A stretch of DNA of 64,000 nt from Limnoperna fortunei. Its lineage: Eukaryota; Mollusca; Bivalvia; Mytilida; Modiolidae. Each line of letters starts with the position of its first letter. The first letter of the stretch is position 1. The notes beneath the pieces are model-generated. The model saw only the letters and a program-made list of their open reading frames with translations. It did not search any database and was not told the origin of the DNA. Both the position numbers and the translations under genes were made by a program. Shown here piece by piece: positions 1 through 13,236 of the stretch. The DNA lies in the NCBI GenBank assembly GCA_944474755.1, contig OX104114.1:78230623-78294622 (forward strand), given 5' to 3'.

Positions 1-589
1 CCCTCCCATTTTGCTTTACATGTTGCTGCTTTTCCACAGAAATTGCTATCAATTTTTTTTATATCATGTGATGGATCTCCGGTGCAATTTCCACAGCTTC
101 CTTGACGAAACTGATTTTATTTGAAAAATATTTGAATTTTACTAGAATGCAATAAACTGATTTGAAGGAAGTTACAACACAAATCATGCCAATGAACTAT
201 TATAAATCAACATGTTCTATTTTTATCAAATGATTTTTATACAGGTAATTGCATGTAATATTAAACAAGAAAAGGAAGTCTTTCTACTTATCTATGCTTA
301 GCACATATACATATTTTATAATTATTATACCAAGAGGTAACTGGGAAAGCAAAATTGTTTATAGGGACATTTATATGAATGTTTTAGTGTTTCAAATTAA
401 TTTACTATAATTTGATTTGTTAGCTGAAATTTAATTGGCTAATTCAAACAGAGCAACCCAAATTAAACTTGTGTTCGCATGATCTATTCTTAAGATGTTA
501 AAATTTAAATAGTTATTGTTTTTAGCATTAAAATTATCAACATTAGTAGTTAAAATTAAATCAAATTTGTTTCTTTGTTTGTCTGAATG

Positions 590-655
590 ATGTTTAACAA
601 CACTTTCAGCAATTTGTCAGCTATATCATGGTGTCAGTTTTTATTGAGGGAGGAA
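590..655 (-). repeat. SINE-1 3' tail fragment
   Basis: A degenerate copy of the segment that ends the tRNA-derived SINE family seen better at 15984-16243. It keeps the order GTTTAACaaCACTTTCAGC, then AGCTATATCATGG, then TTATTGaGGGAGGAAGC. The tRNA-like head is absent. It lies antisense, as do most SINE-1 copies in this window. Confidence 0.6.
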
Positions 656-2722
656 GCATATTTTAAATTTCTCAACAGGTTGTACTATATAACATATTCA
701 GAAATTTAATAATTTGAAATATTCCTTAAGTATATGTTTATTAGCCAATCATTAAGGGCAAAATGACAATGCATAACAGCATTATGATTTAAACATGTAT
801 ACACATATATTGAAAGTACAATTGAATTAGGAAGAAAAAAAACAAAAAAAAAGATAACAATCGATGTCATAAGGATAACTTGTATATGCAAAACTACAAA
901 AGAAACTTATCTCTTCCTAATATTCATAACAACAAGTAATTAAATGCAGTTAAGTTAATTTTTTGTCTCCTGTAAATATATTTTACTGATATTCTGTCAG
1001 AAGTTTGTATACCAACTAAGATCTTGGTCAATAATTTGAAACAAAAACAACAACAACAAAGTACAAAATGTAATTATTACAATATAATAATTATTTAAAC
1101 TTAAAGAGTTGTTTATTTTAGCAAGTGTGGTTGATTACAAGTATATGTTAATATGGTAACAATTCTTCCTGTGATCAAGGCATAGGGCAATCTAAGTAAA
1201 ATAAAATCTTGCTGCCCCGTTTTGCTATGCTGCTGATTACAATACAGGGACATACTAGTAGCAAATATGGAGGAGAAAGTGGGATTTAATTTGATTGGGC
1301 ATTAGGTCAAGTTGTTTAGGTCAACTGAAAAGCTGAAACAATATATGCATGTACATGTATATTACACCTGTGTCAAATGCACCACAAGTAGTTTGGAAGT
1401 TATATGTACTAGTACTTTAGATGCAAATGCCACAGGGGACGTTGCATAAATAAGGATATGCCAAACAACAATATGCCACAAGGATCAACATGGAAACAAT
1501 AAATATATAAATATATGCATGTTGGATAACACTTATGAAGCCTGTTGGTCAGGTGAAATATATGTGCAATTTTTAAAGTAAAAAACTTTTTTTTTGCTTT
1601 AATTATGTATATAGATAAAATATACATAAATGTTTGCTTATCCTACATGTGTCAGTTGTACCAAAGTAGATTGAAAGTTATTTGTACCTTTGAATCAGAT
1701 GCACCTACATTAGGATATGTTAAACAGTATTATTATTATTATTATATGTGTACAATTCATTCAGGAAGAAGACTACACTTGTATTAACTATTTGCAAAAA
1801 TATTATTAATTATGGATAAATGGATAATGATCAGGAAATTTGTTTTAGTATAAAATTGCTAATAACTTTGAGCAATTAAGGATTTTCTACACTATAAAAT
1901 ACTGTAAATTCAAACATTTTTGAGATGTTTTTATATTGCGAATAATGCAATTGTTCTGTGATCGCAATAATTAAACCTTGCAATTCTACTTTCGTTTATC
2001 CATTAACAAAATTACTCAACCTAGCGTGCATATATAGAGCATCTGTAAAGCCCTACCATAGCCATTTAATTTAAATGCAATAATTAATTGTAAACAACAT
2101 AATTGATTTTTCTTTGATGTATAAAATAACTTTTAGTAACCACACTGGTGTGGAGCTATTATGGACGGCCAACAAACATTTAACGAAAAACTGACAATTG
2201 TGAAGTAATTTGTTGTCATTGCATTTTTTGCTACCTCAGCCGATTGCAAAAATATGAACTCACATTTTTTTAGGGGGTCCCCAAATCACTATAATAAATG
2301 CACGCAATAATTTCTGAATTTACAGTAGTCAGATTGTTTGCTTTATAAAACTGTTTATTAGTAGTTATGATACCAGATGTTTTTGCTGTTTTGCACTATT
2401 TTTGTAATCTTTATGTGTGTTATTATACTAGCATGAGATGGGCCCATCTTACCTTGCTGTAAAGACTTCGTTAAGTAAACACTGTGACATCACAATTTCA
2501 CAAAACAGCAATAAACAGATTATTAACGTTTTATAAAACTTGATGCATTTTCTCATCATGGGCTATTCACCCTTTGATGAGATAGAGACGAGAAAATGGT
2601 TCTTGTTTAAAAAACATAAATAATCTATAAGTATATTTCTGTCTACAACACAATACATACTATATAAAAAAGACATTTTCAGGACATTTTAATGTCAAAA
2701 CAGCCTAAAATGGAATAAGACC

Positions 2723-4478
2723 AGAGGCTCTTAAGAGCCTGTATCGCTCACCTGATTTTATAGGCAATGAAGATGGCATTTCCCTGATGTTAAAGTAAGT
2801 CCTGTAATTTTCAATAAACTTTAAATAGGACCATCCAAACAATATTACTAGAAAGCTTTGTTTCATTGGTTAACCAGTTGTATAGAGATTTTTTTTTATT
2901 TGCCCATAGGATCCTATGTTAAACTAAGTCCTGGGGGGGAGGTGGCCATTTTGAATTTCCAATTGCCATAAAAAACATTAACTTTATAAAGGACCATCCA
3001 AACAATATTGCTAATAAGTTTTTGTTTCCATTTATTAACCGGTTTCGGTAAAGAAGCCTTTAAAAACTTTTTCCCATAGGGTCGTATGTTAAACTAAGTC
3101 CTGCGGTAGTGGCCATTTTGAATTTCCAATTGCCATAAAAAACATAAACTTTTTAGAGGACCATCCAAACAATATTGCTAGTAAGTTTTTGTTTCCATTG
3201 ATTAACCGGTTTCAGAGAAGAAGCCTTTAAAAACTTTTTCCCATAGGGTCCTATGTTAAACAAAGTCCTGCGGTAGCGGCCATTTTGAATTTCCAGTTGG
3301 CATAAAAATCATACATTTTATAAAGAACCACCCAAACAATATTGCTAGTAAGTTTTGTTTTGATTGGTTAACCGGTTTCAGAGAAGAAGCCCTTTTTAAC
3401 CTTTTACCCATAGGGTCCAATGTTAAACTAAGTCCTGCGGTGGCGGCCATTTTGAATTTCCAATTGCCATAAAAAACACTAACTTTATAGAGGACCATCC
3501 AAACAATATTGCTAGTAAGTTTTTGTTTCCATTGATTAACCGGTTTCACAGAAGAAGCCTTTTAAAACTTTTTCCCATAGGGTTCTATGTTAAAGTAAGT
3601 CCTGCAGTGGCGGCCATTTTGAATTTCCAATTGCCATAAAAAACACAAACTTTATAGAGGACCATCCAAACAATATTGCTAGTAAGTTTTGTTTTGATTG
3701 GTTAACCGGTTTCAGAGAAGAAGCCCTTTTTAACATTTTTCCCATAGGGTCCAATGTTAAACTAAGTCCTGCGGTGGCAGCCATTTTGAATATCAGATTG
3801 GGATAAAAAACATTAACTTTATAGAGGACCATCCAAACAATATTGCTAGTAAGTTTTGTTTCCATTGGTTGGCCGGTTTCAGAAAAGAAGCCTTTCAAAC
3901 TTTTTCCCATAGGGTCCAATGTTAAATTAAGTCCTGCGGTGGCAGCCATTTTGAATTTCCAATTGCCATAAAAAACACTAACTTTATAGAGGACCATCCA
4001 AACAATATTGCTAGTAAGTTTTTGTTTCCATTGATTAACCGGATTTAGAGAAGAAGCCTCTTAAAACTTTTTCCCATAGGGTTCTATGTTAAACTAAGTC
4101 CTGCAGTGGCGGCCATTTTGAATTTCCAATTCCCATCTAAAACACAAACTTTATAGAGGACCATCTAAACAATATTGCTAGTAAGTTTTGTTTTGATTGG
4201 TTAAACGGTTTCAGAGAAGAAGCCCTTTTTAACTTTTTTCCCATAGGGTCCTATGTTAAAAGTCTTGAGGTGGCAGCCATTTTGGTTTACCAATCAAAAT
4301 AAAAAACACAAACTTTGTAAAGGTCCATCCAATGAACATTATGGCCAAGTTTGGTTTCAATTGGCCAAGTGGTTTCAGAGAAGAAGATTAAAATGTAAAA
4401 AGTTTACAGACGCCGACGACGACGACGGACGCAAAGTGATAACAATAGCTCACATGACCCTTTGGGTCAGGTGAGCTA
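2723..4478 (+). mobile_element. Pearl/Helitron-like element A, 167-bp tandem core
   Basis: A non-coding modular repeat. The left end is a short palindrome (GAGGCTCTTAAGAGCC) followed by TCGCTCACCTG. The body is about nine tandem units. The landmark CCCATAGG recurs at 2903, 3073, 3240, 3407, 3574, 3741, 3906, 4073 and 4240, so the period is 165-170 bp and usually 167. After the last unit come a short GAC-rich microsatellite (about 4410-4432) and a hairpin (AGCTCAC...GTGAGCT, 4448-4477) followed by an A-run. The layout matches the bivalve 'Pearl' repeats and resembles non-autonomous Helitrons with a 3' hairpin. The family assignment is from memory of published descriptions. Long reading frames over it on the minus strand are products of the repeat, not genes. 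Confidence 0.8.
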
Positions 4479-7050
4479 AAAAAGAACATTTGGCCACTCA
4501 GGTATTTACAAATATCTTGTATTTAAAATGATACCTACTTAGCATGTATAAAGGGGAGACAAACCAAACAAAAGTCTCACAATTCAATTAAACGGCAGAA
4601 GTCAGGAGAACAAACCACAAAAATAAATTTAAAAAAAATAAATACCATAAGGGATATAATGAAAGCATAAATACAAGCTTGAAACCGACATGTAAAACAT
4701 TTAGTGGAGAGGTTGAACAGGCTATAGGGATTCTAAACACTCTCCCTTTAATGTAAGACCGGACCCTAACATCCTGGTCATGCTGAAACTTATAGCAGTA
4801 GCACTAATAAAAAAATAAAACCGACACTTGCAAAATACAAAACCAACGAAATTGACCTCTGTTTTCAAAGACCTTCGCAACATGCACAAACATTTGTTGT
4901 ACGTGACACAGTTACATAGGTAAATTAAAAAGGTCGCTAGAATAGCAACAAAACACAATTAAATTATTACACCTTCATAGACAAATCGTTCAAGCAACAG
5001 TTAATATGTATGTTATACAGGTGAACTTACTATATATTTATCTTATTTACTTTCTATATTAAAGACATGTTGACAGTTTAAAACATTTTTGTCTTGTTTT
5101 TTCCTTAAGAATTCTATATATGCTGACCAGGCATGAAGCTGTGTTATAAATCATGTTGTAAAAGTTTGCACCAAGTTAAACCACCTTGTACAACACCAGA
5201 AACTCAGTTCAATGGTTTTTTTTATTTATAAACTTTACATACAGAAAACTATGTGGCATTTGGATCTTGGGAGATAGTTTAACAAAAGGCATGAATTACA
5301 TTAATGAAAATGACCAGTAGTCTTTCCAACATTCAATACATTTGCTTACTGAAATGCTGAAAAAAAAAACACAGTAATTTTGAATTGTATTATTTAAAAG
5401 TTATTGTAACATAGTCAGTGACATGGTATCTACCCTCATACAAAATATCAAAAACCTACATCAAAATATAAATAAGTTATAGCTCGGACACGATTATTTT
5501 TTTGACGGGCGGACAGAATGATCATTATAGGGCCTTAATTCATAAAAAATATTTTAAGGCACAATTTTAAACAAGAAAACAAAAATTTTGCAGTGTTTCT
5601 AGTGTTGCAGGTTTTAAACAAATTCAAAATTTAAAAATTAATGTAACATGGTAAAATTAATCAAAAATACTTTAAATTAATGACAGGAAGTGCACATTTA
5701 AAACATCAAAGCAATAACAAACACTCAAAACATGAGTGTCAAAAAGTACATGTAAACTATTACTAGGACTTGTGCATGTATTTTATCACCATGTGCTCAG
5801 TATTGTACATAAAACAGTACCAGGTTATTTATAGGTATAATTTCTGATTGTATTATACCTTGTCTATACCTTTTGATATAAGATATGATTTAAATTAACT
5901 ATAAAATTGCCACTTAAATCCAATGACCATGATACTTAAGAGGTCAAGTGTATGCCAATTGACGGATATTGACACTTCAGCTTGCTGACTTGTTGTGTAA
6001 ATGTAAATAAATAATATACAATTATTGAACTTTTATTTAAATTCATTCAATAAGATTGTTAGAATTTGAAACTGTTTGTTGGCTTAAATTGGTCCAAGAA
6101 AACCATTATTTCCACAGAGTTAGGACTTTTTGTTCACGGATAGTGGTCCATGCAAATTTGACTCACAGTTGTTTTATTTATATACATGTGCACCTGTAAT
6201 TTTAGGACGGTAGTCATTTGACAGTGGTCCAAGAAAATAATTTGTATAGTAAAACTTGGTTTTTGGCTATATTTTAAACATATCACATTATATACATGGT
6301 TTCATTACTTTTGTCAGGTGTATTAAATGTAAATTTCGCATTCTATGCTTGATAATTGAGCTGACACTCTACTTCATAGAGATGAACCCATCTTCTACTA
6401 TAGTTACAACAATAAAATCCATTCATCTGAAACTTTATGTCATATTAGCTGATATAGGTAAAGGAATTTAATATGTGGGCTCTCATTCACAAATATTTGG
6501 GTTAGCCAATTTCCTTTTGATACACTGTGATTTTTATTTCTACAAGCTTAAATGGCTTAAAATTCTTTAAATAGTTCCCAAAACCTTGAATTGAATTTAA
6601 ATAGACAACTGACTCGAGTTACCTTAAAACAGTTTATACATGTAGTCAAAAATAGCTTGCAGATGTCCACCTAGGCCATTTAAGTGTTCACATGTATAAA
6701 GAAGGGAAGATATCTAGTCATATTTAACTGAAGTAAATGAGAAGCTACTTTAAGACCTACATCTCAATCAACCATACATGATACTATACAGATATCATTA
6801 TCTTTCACAATTATCAAGGTTCTTTGAGATAATTAATTCACAGTGTAAAACACAAAGAAATCTATGTTTACATTATCACAGCTATCTAACAAAGATTTAT
6901 CTTTTTGTTATCAGACTTAAATTGTTGTGGCCAATACACAAGCAGGATCTGTTTTAATCTAACGAGTTACAAGTGAACTAGCTCTAGCATCTGCATAATG
7001 CAAATGAGATCAGTTCAATTGACCCATGATATCTGTTAGAAGTATGTTAC

Positions 7051-7105
7051 CTTTCGCACAATGGATATAGTTTCTGAGTTCCTTCTGGAATCTGTGGGCA
7101 ACTTC
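7051..7105 (-). CDS. Amph: amphiphysin/BIN1-like, exon 3 (BAR domain)
   Basis: Read on the minus strand, the exon follows acceptor TTTTAG and ends AAAG before donor GTAACA. It starts in phase 0 and ends in phase 1, encoding 18 residues that include RFQKELRNYI. This aligns with the RLQKDLRTYL segment of vertebrate BIN1, where an exon boundary falls at the same point. It would form part of BAR-domain helix 1, which dimerises and binds curved membrane during endocytosis and tubule formation. It continues in frame from exon 2 at 7989-8069; the next exon is outside the window. Confidence 0.87.
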
Positions 7106-7988
7106 CTAAAACATACACAAATAGTTTGTGATGAAAATCACAGTCTATGTTGACATTAGCAAATCTCTTCTTGAAAAAAAAAATGCCCATGTGCAAAATG
7201 GGGAAATTTAATCTATTTTCATGTTTATTTCATTAACAATAGAGGGTACATGCAACCATATAAGACACCAATCTCATGTATATTTTTAATATGGAAGGAA
7301 CATGAAATAATATATATATATAGGATTTTAATGTCCCTGACACTAATCTCAGATTCTTCTTTGTAAAACTGATAATCTGAATTAAACTAATTTATATGTA
7401 ACATTAATACTGACAAAATACTACTGCAAAATAGTATATTCACTTGCAAACTAAGTATCTGCATGTACATGTACGTGTATTCTGGATAACAAAAAAGTGG
7501 GATTTTTTTTTATCCCTATTATAGCAGCTGAAATGTGTAATTGACCATTTAATTTTTTGTGATCTGTGACTGACAGTTGTATTGTCTCCTGAGATACAAA
7601 AGCAGATAAGACATGCTCATAATTTTTTTAACCAAAACTCTACTCATTCTGATGTCATAACGTATCCATGTGTTGTGACTGTGAATACATGTATATTATA
7701 CTTGTAGTACATGTTGATTAATTTTGACTAAAGTGGTTTTGGAATTATTCATGAATGAAGATACATGCTCTGGGACATAGACACTAACCAACACTTGCTA
7801 GTATCTTGGCAAGCTTTGATTAAAAAAACCAAGTCTTCATTGCCTCAATAATACATGTACTACCTATTGGTACATGTAGTCAAGATTTCCAGCAAGTCCA
7901 ATCTGCTGTTTTGTATTTCGAATGTCATCATGATCATAGTCTTTTATAGACTACCCATGATATCAACTGCTGCATGGCAGCAACTCAC
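7106..7988 (-). other. amphiphysin intron 2
   Basis: This 883-bp stretch lies between the exon 2 donor (GTGAGT, read on the minus strand) and the exon 3 acceptor (TTTTAG). It is AT-rich with a short TA run near 7308-7322. No gene or named repeat is visible. Confidence 0.75.
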
Positions 7989-8069
7989 CTGCTGCCTTTC
8001 AAGTTTATGTACATGTTCATCAAATCTTTCATCTGAAGTTTTTTCTGCTTTACCTAGATTCTGTAAAAC
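7989..8069 (-). CDS. Amph: amphiphysin/BIN1-like, exon 2 (BAR domain)
   Basis: An 81-bp, 27-codon exon on the minus strand, preceded by TTTTCAG and followed by GTGAGT, phase 0 at both ends. The peptide begins [20 protein letters not shown] and ends in RQQ. BIN1 exon 2 is also 27 residues and starts VLQKLGKADETKDEQFE; fly amphiphysin has ILQNLGK in the same place. Matching length, phase and sequence make this the strongest single support for the gene. The segment links the N-terminal amphipathic helix to the BAR coiled coil. Confidence 0.93.
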
Positions 8070-8356
8070 CTGAAAATTAAGTTATACATTTGTATAAGAT
8101 TTATATAAGTTTTGATTACCTCACATTAACTGTATGCATGTACATGTATCACACAGATCAAAATAGAACAGATTATTCATTGAACACTTAGTTATGTGAT
8201 CAGTCATTAATTACAGATGATACAGTAGTCTACATGTTTATGTTATCTAAATCTCACCTTTTTAACTATGGTATTATGTGGACTTGAGGCCTATTAATAA
8301 TGAAAAACATGGTACCTATAAATATTTGTATGTATGTATGCTGTTTATTTCACATT

Positions 8357-8506
8357 TGGGGGCCTCGGTGGCTGAGTGGTTAAGGTAGTTCGTCTACTAT
8401 TGATCACCTGGTCTGTCAACACTGAGGTTGCTGGTTCGAGTCTCACAGCAGGCAGGGTGTACTCAACTCCAATCTTAATTGACAAGGATTGCCAGTTTTC
8501 CTACCG
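8357..8506 (+). repeat. SINE-1, tRNA-like head
   Basis: The tRNA-derived 5' half of SINE-1 in the sense orientation. An RNA polymerase III A-box-like stretch (TGGCTGAGTGGTTAAGG) is followed about 55 bp later by a B-box-like GGTTCGAGTC. Next comes the family-specific ATTGACAAGGATTGCCAG segment, and the copy stops after TTTTCCTACCG, so the 3' tail is missing. It is not a working tRNA gene because the variable region is too long and no acceptor stem closes. Confidence 0.8.
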
Positions 8507-8567
8507 AATGTATTGTATGTCTTTGCAATTTAACTGATATTTTTACAACACCTTATTCATGTTTTAC

Positions 8568-8774
8568 ACTTTATTCGTAATCATGGCATTGTTGACAAAA
8601 TTTGAATTCCGGATGTGCATCATTTCTGAATCGATTTGGTAAAAAAAGTCCATCCAGATCATTTTAGCTATATCCATTGCATTACCCTTGATACAATTTT
8701 TACATATACGATTTCCGAAATTCTACACTCCACAATTTCAATTTTGTCAACAATGCCATGATTACAAAGGGTTA
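8568..8774. mobile_element. palindromic MITE, about 205 bp
   Basis: The ends are near-perfect inverted repeats. AATCATGGCATTGTTGACAA on the left (from about 8579) is matched by its reverse complement ending near 8762, and similarity continues a few bases outward (TTATTCGTAATC against CCCTTTGTAATC). The interior has no reading frame. I could not fix a target duplication, so the superfamily is left open. It lies in amphiphysin intron 1. Confidence 0.6.
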
Positions 8775-10099
8775 AAATTATTTAATTAGACATTGTAAAA
8801 TTGTCACCCGAACAGTGTAGAAAGGAACAAATATGTATTAAAAAAAGATAGCAGTTTAATAGTGGAAAATATGTATAAATCCCAAGAGTGTTTTTGCTCC
8901 ACTACGTGTAACGGGACCTCTGTGTAGCTGCGTCCATAAAAAAAGGAGCTACATTATTGTAGCTACTAGTATACAATGAATATATATGGTAGGGAAAATA
9001 CAGCCCCAAAACAAACAGATATTGTTGATCTTTTGCATGCTGAGAGTATAAAATTCTGTCCACATCAACTACAGAAAAAATATTCCCATCTGATAGATGA
9101 GGGTACATGTATGGTATTTAACCCTGGCAAACCTTGTTACTCTACAACTAGGGGAGCTTTTGGCTTTGTCTACCCTTTCCTCAATTTCTCTGGGCAAAGG
9201 ATGGATAAAGCTTCTATAAAGGATTGAAAGCAAACTTATAGTTCCCTTCAGCAATGCTGGTAGAGGACTAATAACAGTTACAGAGAGAATATTGGTGGGC
9301 TGCACACTCTGGCCAGGTGGGAAAATGCCCACTAAATGACAATGAGCACAAAATGTGTTAAAATCAACAATATCAAGTGTTATGTCTAAAGTCTTAAATT
9401 GTGACTACACACCCCTCTCACTCTTAATCTTAGATAATATAGTTCATGTAAATATTGATTAATATTAAACATTTATATGTCATGTATCAAACTAAATGTT
9501 AGAGATTCTGTACATCTATATAACATTTATATGACATATTTGTGGTTGACATTACAGGTGTTGCTAACTGAAGGTGATCATATTACACAGGTAAAACACA
9601 GGTACCACCCAATTTACATCCCTGTTTTGATAATAAATATGGTATATTTTTGACTCTACATTCTTGTATCTTGTCAAATTAATTGACACAAAGGTGTACA
9701 AAGGTAAAAAGATCACCTTTGATGTCGTCCCCTCTGTCACTGGGCAGATATAGATATTAATTAAAAAAGGTATACAAGTATGCAGTTGACAAATGCTGCT
9801 TAAGGTGTTTTTATTTTTAAATACAATTATTAGAGAGCACACTCGAACAATACAGAACACACTTTAACAATTATGGGTACAAATTACAAGCTGCAATGGA
9901 TAATAAACAATAACCAAACGCTGTTAAACTAAATTTAAACAGCAGGATCGTTTCCTCTCTAAAATCTGTTTTTAAGTTTCCTGTACAGAGGGTGACTAAT
10001 CTAATTGCTGCTGAAAGTCATTTTACCTTGACTCCAGTATAAATGTACATGTATGTTGAACTATTAGCTTTATAAAATACTGATACATGTACTAATATT

Positions 10100-10360
10100 G
10101 TTTGTTTGTTTTTTTGATGGTGTTTATCGCCACTTTCAGCAATTTTTCAGCTATATCATGGCGTCCAGTTTACTTGGGGGGAGGAAGCCAGAGTACACAG
10201 AGAAAACCCCCGAACTGTGGTTTGTTTGTTTAATGGTGTTTAACGCCACTTTAAGCAATTTTTCAGCTATATCACAGCATCCAGTTTTTTTTGGGGGAGG
10301 AAGCCGGAGTACCTGGAGAAAACCCCCGACCTGCAGTAGGAAAACTAGCCAAACTGTGGT
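10100..10360 (-). mobile_element. dimeric SINE-1 tail with 13-bp target duplication
   Basis: Two head-to-tail copies of the SINE-1 3' segment, roughly 10100-10217 and 10218-10350. Each reads GATGGTGTTTATCGCC or AATGGTGTTTAACGCC, then CAATTTTTCAGCTATATCA, then a GGAGGAAGCC block. The pair is bracketed by one 13-bp direct repeat, ATGTACTAATATT, at 10087-10099 and 10361-10373. The dimer therefore appears to have inserted as a single unit. Neither copy has a tRNA-like head. Confidence 0.8.
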
Positions 10361-12261
10361 ATGTACTAATATTAAATGTAAAGTAGTTTATATAAATGTA
10401 AATGTACAGCTGTCTGTTTGAATCATGCAAAACAAATGGAAAAATGGTCTTCCAAAAATTAACTCTCTTACATGTCCCTGGAAACCAAAAGAATCAAAGA
10501 CATTCACAGATGGCAAGTGGATTTTAAGACAATCGTGAATGTTTTTTTAGTGTATATTTTGAGGGCAAAGGGGTTCATGGACATGCAAATAGGATTTAGA
10601 AGAATTTGTCATTGAATTTAACAAAATTAAACAGATCAATGCTTTCTTATGAGTTATGAGGTTCAAGCCAAATAACAGGAATAAAGTCACTAGGTACATG
10701 TGCATTTACAGTTATATATTAGAACATGATATCCATTCACTATTTTGATAAACAGCAATTCAGTATAGCATACATGTACATGTATAGGGACTGAAATGGG
10801 AATGTCACCTCAGAAATCCATAATTCTATGTTTGCATTTATAGCAGACTCATCCGAGTTGCAGATAATTTCTAAGTAGATGACGTGCGGTATAATACATG
10901 TATTAGTACTCCCTTCTTTGCAACAGAACAGGTAGATGTATTTAGGTTTCTATTTAAGTCCTCCTGAATACAAATACAAGTAAAAACTGACCAATTCATA
11001 TTGCGAAGGTACTTAAAATCTAGATTAAACACAAATATTTTTATTTAATCTAGAATTAAGTAATATGTGTATTGTAACAAAGGAAATGTTTGTGAGGAAA
11101 AAACCTGAAAACATAAAGATTGTAAAACCTTTCAGATACAGCAGAACATTTATATGTATAAAACTCTAGGTTTTATAATCATGATAATAAGGTACTATAA
11201 ACTTAAAAAAAATAAGTCTGTAAAGTTTATGTACTCCTTTGCTTTAAAATGGAGTAAAAATACACAATATTATCCCCTTATCTACAGCCTTGTATGGAAG
11301 AAACTACTACTGTAAAATGGAGACTTTTTTTTGCGAATTTTAAACTAAATAAAACATGTATTTTACTGAAAGTGATGTCAGTGCAGAAGTCTTTACCAAC
11401 AAGCCCACCAAGACACATTGTGTTTGATGTGATGATTTACAATTTACAACATTTTATCATTAAATCTACACTTAAGGACATACATTCAAATAAAACTCAT
11501 TTGCATAATACCACAAACATTCCTCCAGGGTATATATAACTATGTAATCAAGATGTAACTTGTGTAACTTGCATTGTATTTTATGAATTTGTACAGAAAT
11601 TTGAACTGTTCTTTAAATTTCTGTATCTAGGTCTTTTTAATGTAAATAATTTAAATTCAAAATTAATTTGCAATTTTCCTCTTATTCTAGATAAACTATA
11701 TCACATGTAATAGTCTTGTTTTAATAAAGTTTTGATAGAAAAAGCATGGCCTTCACATTATACCTTGAGAAAAGCATGAGTATTACAGAAATCTTCCTGT
11801 TAGTGTGTGTGTAATACTAGTCCTAGTATGTGGTATTTTGTTCTGTAGAACAGGGTCATAAATTAAACACAATATCCTTGATCTATAAATATTCAAAATA
11901 AATACATGTACTAGTACACATTGGTAATTATTAATTATTAATTCTCTACTTTCACTTTCAAAAGACTTTATGCTAACAATGAAAATCTCTTTCAAAATTG
12001 CCAGTTATAACACAAACAGTCTGCGAAATTAGCACAAGTCCGCTGGCCCCTGGCCAGTAAAAATCCTTTCGGGCAAGTGAAATTTTGATAAAATTTATAT
12101 TGAATATATAGGAGAAAATCCAAAAGTTCAGGATTCGGGCAAGTGAGTTGCAAATCCTAATTTCAAGCACTGCACAAAGAACAAACATTATATTGAAGTT
12201 ATAATGTAAATATTCTTCATAAAGTGTTTCAGTCATTCCATGGTTTCCAAAAATTTAAGGA

Positions 12262-12310
12262 CTATATTGATTGATTGATTAATTGCTTAGCATCCAGTGA
12301 GCAGTATTTC
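12262..12310 (-). repeat. SINE-2 3' tail fragment
   Basis: A TTGATTGATTGATT run followed by GCTTAGCATCCAGTGAGCAG. Read on the other strand this is the end of SINE-2 (see 52185-52590), which finishes in CAATCAATCA repeats. Confidence 0.5.
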
Positions 12311-12969
12311 TAGATAGTATATTCAGGATAAGAACTAGTTTACATACAATAAAATGGTAAATGGAAGAAAAATTTTGACTGCCACTTTTTTAGCAGCTAC
12401 AATATGTACCTGCTCACTTTCCAAAACTGATCTTTATTGTTAAAAAGAGTGGACAAGGAACATGTGCAATCTTTCTGAGAATTTCAGGGTTGAAAACTGT
12501 ATGAGAAGTTGATTACACAAAATAAAAACCCTATTATCCCAACAGCCAGACTTCACCATAATATAACCCGGGTGTACAATTCAACCTGACCAAAAATTAA
12601 CTAGAGGTGAATGACACTTCACTGTGTTGGTATCATTAGTTACTCGTTATTATCAAGTGAATAAGTTATTTTTCCACCCATATCAAATTTCTGTTCAATT
12701 TGCATTTAAAATTTTATAATTATATAGTAAACTTTGAACTGTCTAATACTCTGTAGGTCAAAGAACTCGAGAACTAATGAGTAAGTTTTTAAAGTGTTCA
12801 TATACATGTATGTGTATGGCTTTGCTTAAATTACATGTACACATATGTATATATTCAAAATTCAATGACTGCAATTATAAATTTAAATAGGAAATTATGT
12901 ATGTGTCAAACTGAATAACCATGCCATGATCTTCATATACATGTAGCCATTTCTAATAAGATCATTTAA

Positions 12970-13236
12970 GGTATCCGGACCACAATTGATCACGTGATCA
13001 TATTTGGTGTCCCGGATGTCCATTGTTTTTCAATGGAGCAGACCTCGGTAATGTTCGGCAATCATCGTAAATACTATTTGAGTAACTAATATTTTTTTGC
13101 TAAAAACTGTTAACATTGACAAAAAATTAAAATATATATATTTGATTTGTATCATTTATTACCAATACATTAATTTAATAAAGTGGTATTTTTTCGTCGA
13201 AAAATAAAATTTAACTTCAATTGTGGGTCGGATACA
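12970..13236. mobile_element. MITE with TTAA target duplication
   Basis: A 267-bp element flanked by TTAA at 12966-12969 and 13237-13240. The inverted ends are GTATCCGGACCACAATTGA at 12971 and TCAATTGTGGGTCGGATAC ending at 13235, 19 bp with two mismatches. No coding capacity. TTAA duplication is typical of piggyBac-type transposition, but these ends do not share the CCCTTTCAGTGCCA termini of the element at 30397, so a different transposase is implied. Confidence 0.75.

Larger units (their letters stand above)
1..7050 (-). other. amphiphysin intron 3, partial
   Basis: This is intronic sequence downstream of exon 3 of the minus-strand amphiphysin gene. The next BAR-domain exon would be expected to read like the EASKxL...YEPxW segment of BIN1. 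I looked for it on the minus strand here and did not find it, so it probably lies left of position 1. The recognisable contents are a short SINE fragment near 590-655 and the large tandem-core element at 2723-4478. The rest is AT-rich DNA in which I see no gene. Confidence 0.6.

Noticed and set aside
3256..3997. Open frames of 97 and 135 codons on the minus strand with repeated similar peptides
   Set aside because: They lie wholly within the 167-bp tandem core of element A, and the repeated peptide follows the DNA period. There is no start context or domain.
8357..8506. tRNA gene (A and B box present)
   Set aside because: The head cannot close a standard cloverleaf, the spacing is too long, and the same sequence recurs elsewhere as the head of a SINE.
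8976..9332. Overlapping frames of 83 and 87 codons on opposite strands
   Set aside because: I recognise no family and no splice-consistent continuation. They could be a fragment of an unknown repeat, but not enough supports a gene.
12000..12180. Region with two CGGGCAAGTGA motifs and an 87-codon minus-strand frame
   Set aside because: Could be a diverged repeat. No second copy in the window and no domain in the frame.
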